Notes under the pieces: generated by a model
What the model was told of the DNA's origin: nothing
The model's input: only the letters and a program-made list of their open reading frames with translations
Database searches by the model: none
From: an uncultured Collinsella sp.
Lineage (GTDB): Bacteria > Actinomycetota > Coriobacteriia > Coriobacteriales > Coriobacteriaceae
Length of the DNA: 64,000 bases
NCBI GenBank assembly: GCA_900541475.1
Contig: UQJV01000003.1
Coordinates: forward strand, 23,448-87,447
Direction of reading: 5' to 3'
Position numbers and translations under genes: made by a program
Shown here: positions 62,629-64,000 of the stretch, piece by piece
Position numbering within the stretch: the stretch's first letter is position 1
Layout: every line of letters begins with the position of its first letter

Positions 62629-63477
62629 ATGGAGTATCTGAAGCTCAACAACGACGTAGAGATGCCCATCGAGGGTTTGGGCACCTTCCTCATGACCCCG
62701 GCCGAGGCCGAGGCGGCCGCAACCGCCGCGCTCACGGCTGGCTACGAGCACATCGACACCGCCAACGCCTACATGAACGAGCGCGCCGTGGGCCGTGCCA
62801 TCGCCAAGAGCGGCATCGCACGCGACAAGATCTTCGTCTCCACCAAGCTCTGGCCGAGTGTCTACGACGCGGGCATGCCGGCGGTGGACGCCACGCTCCA
62901 GCGCCTAGGGCTCGACTACGTCGACATGCTCATCCTGCACCAGCCGGTAGGCGACTACCTGGCCGCGTGGCGCACGATGGAGGAGGCCTACCGCGCGGGC
63001 AAGGTGCGCGCCCTCGGCCTCTCCAACTTCCCGCAAGACAAGATTGCCGAGGTCATCGAGGTCGCCGACATCAAGCCGCAGCTCGTGACCGTTGAGTGCC
63101 ACCCCTACCACGCCCAGCGCGACCTGCGCGCCTACCTCGCGCCGTACGGCACGGTGATCGAGGCGTGGTACCCGCTCGGCCACGGCGACAAAGGTCTTCT
63201 GGAGGAGCCCGTCTTCGTCGCTCTCGCCGAGAAGTACGGCAAGACCCCGGCCCAGGTGATCCTGCGCTGGCACGTGCAGATGGGAACCTCCATCATCCCC
63301 GGCTCCAAGAACCCCGCCCACATCGCCGACAACGCGAACATCTTCGACTTCTCCCTCACCGAAGACGAGATGGCCGAGATTGCCAAGCTCGACGGGACCA
63401 TGACCTACTACACCGCCACTGAGGAAGCACTCGCGGGCTACCTGGCCATACGCCCCGATTTCGACGCGCAGGAGTAG
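62629..63477 (+). CDS. Aldo/keto reductase
   Basis: 282 aa NADPH-dependent (beta/alpha)8 reductase of AKR family 5-like proteins. The catalytic tetrad is visible: Asp and Tyr in EHIDTANAYMNERAVG, Lys in IFVSTKLWP, His in MLILHQPVGDYLAAW. The cofactor segment is SIIPGSKNPAHIADNANIFDFSLTEDEM. It reduces aldehydes or ketones; substrate unknown. The ATG at 62629 has AAGGAGGAGA upstream. It probably belongs with the divergent LysR regulator. A flavodoxin remnant and a second, interrupted aldo/keto reductase follow, pointing to an ancestral reductase-flavodoxin array. Confidence 0.92.
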   Translation: MEYLKLNNDVEMPIEGLGTFLMTPAEAEAAATAALTAGYEHIDTANAYMNERAVGRAIAKSGIARDKIFVSTKLWPSVYDAGMPAVDATLQRLGLDYVDMLILHQPVGDYLAAWRTMEEAYRAGKVRALGLSNFPQDKIAEVIEVADIKPQLVTVECHPYHAQRDLRAYLAPYGTVIEAWYPLGHGDKGLLEEPVFVALAEKYGKTPAQVILRWHVQMGTSIIPGSKNPAHIADNANIFDFSLTEDEMAEIAKLDGTMTYYTATEEALAGYLAIRPDFDAQE

Positions 63478-63491
63478 CGCTCAGACGATAA

Positions 63492-63683
63492 CGGACCAAC
63501 CAAGCCGCCGCCGAGGACCAGCCGGCTGTCGAGGACGAGCCCGCCGCAGTGCCCGCTGCAGACGGCAACGTCCTCGTGGCCTACTACTCGGCACAGGGCC
63601 ACACCGCTGTCGTAGCTCAGGCCATCGCCGACGAGCTCGGCGCCGATCTCTTTGAGGTGACGCCTAGAACCCGCGGGTTATAG
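63492..63683 (+). pseudogene. Flavodoxin gene remnant
   Basis: A 63-codon frame with no good start. An acidic Ala/Pro/Glu linker (QPAVEDEPAAVPAADGN) leads into VLVAYYSAQGHTAVVAQAIADELGADLFEVTP, the first strand and FMN-phosphate loop of flavodoxins (usually YSATGNT; here SAQGHT). It ends after a few unrelated codons at TAG 63681. A full flavodoxin needs about 120 more residues, so the 3' part is deleted. The linker suggests the intact ancestor was an exported or lipoprotein flavodoxin with an N-terminal signal, also lost. Confidence 0.7.

Positions 63684-64000
<317 letters not shown>

Overview
The window reads as chromosomal DNA of a high-G+C anaerobic actinobacterium of the class Coriobacteriia, most likely a gut Collinsella or close relative. 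This is inferred from gene content (a ParE/ParC-type topoisomerase pair, RsmJ and RlmA methyltransferases, TlpA/4Fe-4S/CD1871A redox genes, many reductases and flavoproteins), strong GC-ending codon bias and a family of GGGAC-centred intergenic palindromes. No rRNA, tRNA, prophage or CRISPR array was seen. 59 protein-coding genes or remnants are described, three of them under 50 codons.

Layout. 1-4545: a GGDEF-PAS-GGDEF protein, a flavoprotein, a cysteine-less ArsC-like protein, a CobW-type metal GTPase and TrmL. 4574-10295 (minus): a UvrA2-type ABC protein, a repeat-associated ATPase with a C-terminal helix-turn-helix, and a Tet(M)-like translational GTPase. 10549-19758: housekeeping and transport genes (GNAT, RsmJ, RlmA, MATE, LysR/EamA pair, Ung, SDR, a queuosine-precursor transporter behind a candidate preQ1-I riboswitch). 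19915-24076: prfC, then a striking four-unit array of 57-59 bp palindromes, then a GntR-ABC-permease operon with its own operator. 24163-34553: ClC-type channel, LOG protein, K+ channel, a large hybrid sensor kinase, NimA-like flavoprotein, MalY, TrmO, an XRE/zinc-ribbon/TipAS regulator, glutaredoxin and Dus. 34734-39394: an unrecognised membrane protein, a 176 bp MITE-like inverted repeat, and a 1084-residue MacB-like ABC protein.

39507-46660 is a thiol/sulfur redox block: CoA-disulfide-reductase-like protein, rhodanese and a Crp/Fnr regulator; then TlpA lipoprotein, polyferredoxin membrane protein and a 48-residue CD1871A-type protein, divergent from a two-component system. 46728-52258 holds a LuxR-type regulator and a 1455-residue exported, probably surface-anchored protein. 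52650-56933 carries parE-parC. 57119-58275 is a second repeat-associated ATPase, paralogous to the one at 7080. 58384-64000 is an accessory redox cluster (flavoprotein, Cys-nucleophile hydrolase, carboxymuconolactone decarboxylase-cupin fusion, MerR, LysR, aldo/keto reductases). It shows decay: a flavodoxin remnant, and a second aldo/keto reductase cut off by what looks like the end of an insertion sequence.

The most interesting unexplained signals are the palindrome array at 21672-21970; the two paralogous ATPases, each preceded by a different tandem short-repeat array; the MITE-like element at 35914-36089; and dispersed palindromes that repeatedly sit on the stop codons of genes.
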